From the NCBI GenBank assembly GCA_041479575.1, contig JBGOYH010000117.1, forward strand, positions 1-6,848: DNA of 6,848 nucleotides, in the 5' to 3' direction. The position numbers were made by a program, and so were the translations under genes. Shown in pieces: positions 5,121-6,848 of this stretch (the stretch's first letter is position 1; every line of letters begins with the position of its first letter). The DNA comes from DASPPK01 sp041479575 (GTDB lineage: Archaea > Thermoproteota > Bathyarchaeia > Bathyarchaeales > Bathycorpusculaceae). Below the pieces are notes generated by a model that worked only from the letters and a program-made list of their open reading frames with translations, was not told the origin of the DNA and did no database searches.

Positions 5121-6223
5121 TAGTCGATTTGGACTTTTTCCTCTCTTTCCTCTTCTGGTAGCAGTCTTTGATAGATTTCGTTCCAGTCTATCGGTTTCAC
5201 TTTTTTCATTAAGCCTTTTTCCTTCATTCGTTCTTGAACTAGACTTCTTAAAACTTCCATAACCAAATCTAGTGCTGTTTGAAGATTGTCGATTCTACCA
5301 TTTCCGTTTGACTTGACTAGGCTCAGTCCTACGTATGCCTTCTTGAACTTTTGCGTTAGCGTATCTTTCAAGTTGATAAGGTAGGTCAAGATGTCTGGAC
5401 TAACGGTTTTGCCGACACAAACACGGCTTTCGCTTTCAGTCATTCCAAATCTTTGAAGTGTCGAGAAAGTGAATTTCCGTAGTAGATTGAACTTAATGTC
5501 TCCCGTGGTCATTGTCGAGGCTTGTTTCACCATGCCTTTCAGAATGTCATTTAATGCCTTGTTGGTCAATGGCTCGTCGTGGTTTGAAGGCGAATACCAG
5601 AGAAACTTAGCATCTTGAGGTATAGTTTTCAAGTAGGCATCAAGGCTTTCTATCGCTTCTGGCATCAAGTGACAAATTGCCGTTTCATCCGTTTTTTGTC
5701 TGGTATAAATGAACTGGACGAAATCGAGTTTTTCTTCTCTGGCTTTCTTCACGTATGGCTCGATGAAACTTCTCTCTAGGCTCAAAAAGTCGATTGAAGA
5801 CCATCCGAGACTAACAGCAGTTGCCAAAATTGCTTTTTGCTTAACATCTCCATAATAGAACATTTTTTTCAGTTCGTCTTGTGTGAAACTGTGCTCTCCC
5901 GTGGCGATTTGAGCCTTGGCTATTTTGCCCTTTTGAATCTTCACTTCTTGGCATTGACTGGAAAAGAAAGACCTTGGTGCGACGCTATCGGCTCTCGCTG
6001 AATTGATTGAGTAGCCAGCACTTAATCGAGCTTGATAGTATTGGAGAACAATCGAACCCCATTTTTTAGCCCATGCGTCCTTATCGATTGTCGCCTTGTA
6101 CTCCTCTACTAATTGCTCTGGCGTTTTTTTGACCCATTCAAGAAATTCGTCTAGCCTAGCAGAATAGCGATAACGAACGCTTTCTTTGATTTCTTTCAAC
6201 CATTCGGCTTTAGGACTTGCCAT
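5120..6223 (-). CDS. Archaeal tyrosine-recombinase-like integrase with altered catalytic residues
   Basis: From the ATG at 6223 the protein has 367 residues. The N-terminal 100 resemble the helical core-binding domain (EYKATIDKDAW, then YYQARLSAGYSINSARADSV). The catalytic domain follows: ATAVSLGWSSIDFLSL in the box I position, RQKTDETAICHLM as the beta-hairpin Lys region, FNLLRKFTFSTLQRFGM as box II and VSPDILTYLINL with the likely nucleophile Tyr (about 281). Canonical Arg I appears to be Trp and the box II His appears to be Asn (NLLR), while box II Arg, the Lys and the Tyr are kept. A highly charged C-terminal extension of about 65 residues follows. The frame extends up to an ATG at 6379, but a TATA-like box at 6268-6279 lies between, favouring 6223. 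It would act in element integration or excision, if active. Confidence 0.75.
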   Translation of the reverse strand: MASPKAEWLKEIKESVRYRYSARLDEFLEWVKKTPEQLVEEYKATIDKDAWAKKWGSIVLQYYQARLSAGYSINSARADSVAPRSFFSSQCQEVKIQKGKIAKAQIATGEHSFTQDELKKMFYYGDVKQKAILATAVSLGWSSIDFLSLERSFIEPYVKKAREEKLDFVQFIYTRQKTDETAICHLMPEAIESLDAYLKTIPQDAKFLWYSPSNHDEPLTNKALNDILKGMVKQASTMTTGDIKFNLLRKFTFSTLQRFGMTESESRVCVGKTVSPDILTYLINLKDTLTQKFKKAYVGLSLVKSNGNGRIDNLQTALDLVMEVLRSLVQERMKEKGLMKKVKPIDWNEIYQRLLPEEEREEKVQID

Positions 6224-6267
6224 ACTATCTTCTTTCACAAGTGCGTCAATAAAACTTGTGGATACTG

Positions 6268-6279
6268 GATATTTATTTA
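6268..6279 (-). promoter_or_regulatory. TATA-like box for the integrase gene
   Basis: The minus strand reads TAAATAAATATC, the strongest TATA-like sequence in the window, 44 nt before the ATG at 6223. It lies downstream of the alternative ATGs at 6286 and 6379, arguing that these are not used from this promoter. Confidence 0.45.
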
Positions 6280-6322
6280 CGTTCATCCAAATATGCCCGA
6301 CGCGAGAGTGTTTTTCTTTTGA

Positions 6323-6388
6323 TTTGTTCCAGTTGCGCCGAGCACGTCGATTAGAGAAGACTTTGTTCTGGCAGCACAAACCATATAG
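6323..6388 (+). pseudogene. Possible displaced 3' end of the transglutaminase gene
   Basis: The 8-mer AGTTGCGC occurs at 869-876, in the last codons of the transglutaminase gene, and at 6331-6338. Joining the two copies keeps the reading frame: the protein would continue from SRVA into PSTSIREDFVLAAQTI and stop at the TAG at 6386-6388, 64 bp before the GTPase start. The present gene instead reads SRVALLLGHCS. Base composition here is mixed to GC-rich, like the host flank. An 8-bp match and an open frame of this length can both arise by chance, so this is a hypothesis. Confidence 0.25.
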
Positions 6389-6434
6389 AGTTTCGCACCA
6401 ACGTATCTACCAATTGCAGCAGTAAACTTGAACC

Positions 6435-6446
6435 AAGGACTGACAG
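6435..6446 (+). repeat. Candidate right attachment repeat (partner at 1048-1059)
   Basis: AAGGACTGACAG matches the left copy at 11 of 12 positions and lies 6 bp before the GTPase start codon. If this is the true border, the insertion would have replaced the whole upstream region of the GTPase gene. Confidence 0.25.
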
Positions 6447-6452
6447 TAGGGA

Positions 6453-6848
6453 GTGAGGGAGATACAGAAGTCCTATTCGAAATTGTTGGGAATCGTCGGA
6501 AAACCTAACACTGGCAAATCGACTTTCTTCTGTGCAGCGACGTTGGCTCCCGCGGAGATCGCCAACTACCCGTTCACGACGATAAAACCCAACAGGGGAA
6601 TAGGCTACGTTCGAACGCCATGCGTCCACGAAGAATTCGGTGTCGTCGACAATCCTGCCAACTCCATATGTATGAACGGTGTGAGACTCATACCAATCGA
6701 CTTCATTGACTGTGCAGGACTCGTGCCCGGAGCATGGGAAGGAAAGGGCCTTGGCAACCAGTTCTTGGATGAGATTCGAAAAGCCGACGCGCTGATACAC
6801 ATCGTTGACGCGTCGGGTGGAACGGACTGCGAAGGCAGACTCTGCAAA
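6453..6848 (+). CDS. ychF: Archaeal YchF/Ygr210-family GTPase/ATPase, N-terminal part
   Basis: The first 132 residues are present and the gene runs off the window. The P-loop GKPNTGKST is at 16-24, the switch region NYPFTTIKPN at 38-47, and the G3 box DCAG at 86-89, followed by LVPGAWEGKGLGNQFLDE, the hallmark of the Obg-related YchF/Ygr210 group. KADALIHIVDASG at 110-122 also fits. The archaeal insertion with PC...NPANSIC (56-73) is present. These proteins are TRAFAC-class, HAS-type NTPases that associate with ribosomes; some members prefer ATP. The start is probably GTG at 6453, since an in-frame TAG lies at 6447-6449; the next candidates are TTG codons at 6483 and 6486. No strong promoter is seen: AGTAAACT at 6421-6428 is a weak TATA candidate. 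Composition is GC-rich host type. Confidence 0.88.
   Translation, partial: MREIQKSYSKLLGIVGKPNTGKSTFFCAATLAPAEIANYPFTTIKPNRGIGYVRTPCVHEEFGVVDNPANSICMNGVRLIPIDFIDCAGLVPGAWEGKGLGNQFLDEIRKADALIHIVDASGGTDCEGRLCK

Larger units (their letters stand above)
877..6446. mobile_element. Putative integrative element or genomic island with an integrase at its right end (approximate borders)
   Basis: An AT-richer block lies between two GC-rich plus-strand genes. Counted 60-base lines give 57% GC at 121-180 and 58% at 6541-6600, against 33% at 2881-2940, 40% at 3721-3780 and 30% at 5821-5880. The block ends at the right with a tyrosine-recombinase-like gene, and its other genes are orphans or surface proteins. 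That composition and layout are typical of small archaeal integrated elements. No tRNA target and no long attachment repeat were found, so the borders are approximate: the left one lies within about 870-1090 and the right one within about 6320-6450. No replication gene, capsid gene or conjugation gene is visible. Confidence 0.55.

Noticed and set aside
6224..6379. N-terminal extension of the integrase from the ATG at 6379 or 6286
   Set aside because: The strongest TATA-like box lies downstream of both codons, and the extra Arg/Lys-rich residues run into the mixed-composition border zone that may be host DNA.
6351..6847. Two overlapping minus-strand frames opposite the GTPase gene
   Set aside because: They are shadows of the GC-rich GTPase coding strand, which has clear nucleotide-binding motifs.
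1..6848. CRISPR array, rRNA or transposon-type IS element
   Set aside because: No regularly spaced repeats, rRNA motifs, DDE transposase motifs or IS-type terminal inverted repeats were seen.

Overview
The window most likely comes from an uncultivated archaeon of the TACK group, possibly a Bathyarchaeia-like lineage (moderate confidence). The evidence is an archaeal-type YchF/Ygr210-family GTPase at the right edge, TATA-like boxes 35-44 nt upstream of several starts instead of strong Shine-Dalgarno sites, T-run terminators, and predicted exterior domains rich in N-glycosylation sequons.

Layout: (1) Bases 1-899 hold the 3' part of a GC-rich, plus-strand gene for a membrane-anchored transglutaminase-like protein. 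(2) Roughly 880-6440 is AT-richer. Hand counts give about 30-40% GC in sampled 60-base lines here, against 57-58% in sampled lines of the two flanking genes. It carries an orphan 179-aa protein (-), a six-TM protein with a sequon-rich exterior domain (-), a TM-anchored coiled-coil surface protein (+), a possible 47-aa ORF (+), a zinc-ribbon plus DUF4145 protein (-), and a tyrosine-recombinase-like integrase (-) at the right end. (3) From 6453 to the end is the GC-rich 5' part of the GTPase gene, plus strand.

The simplest reading is a compact (about 5.5 kb) integrative element or island inserted between two host genes, with its integrase at one border. The borders are not settled. No tRNA gene is visible. 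Three short direct-repeat pairs compete as attachment cores. The most suggestive would place the insertion in the 3' end of the transglutaminase gene, whose original tail would then survive as an orphan reading frame at 6323-6388.

The cargo has two themes: cell-surface proteins (the six-TM glycoprotein candidate and the coiled-coil protein, transcribed divergently from a shared 174-bp region) and a zinc-ribbon/DUF4145 protein of a family often met near defence and restriction genes. A role in surface modification, exclusion or defence is conceivable but is inference only. The integrase seems to lack two canonical catalytic residues, so the element may be immobile or may use an atypical recombinase.
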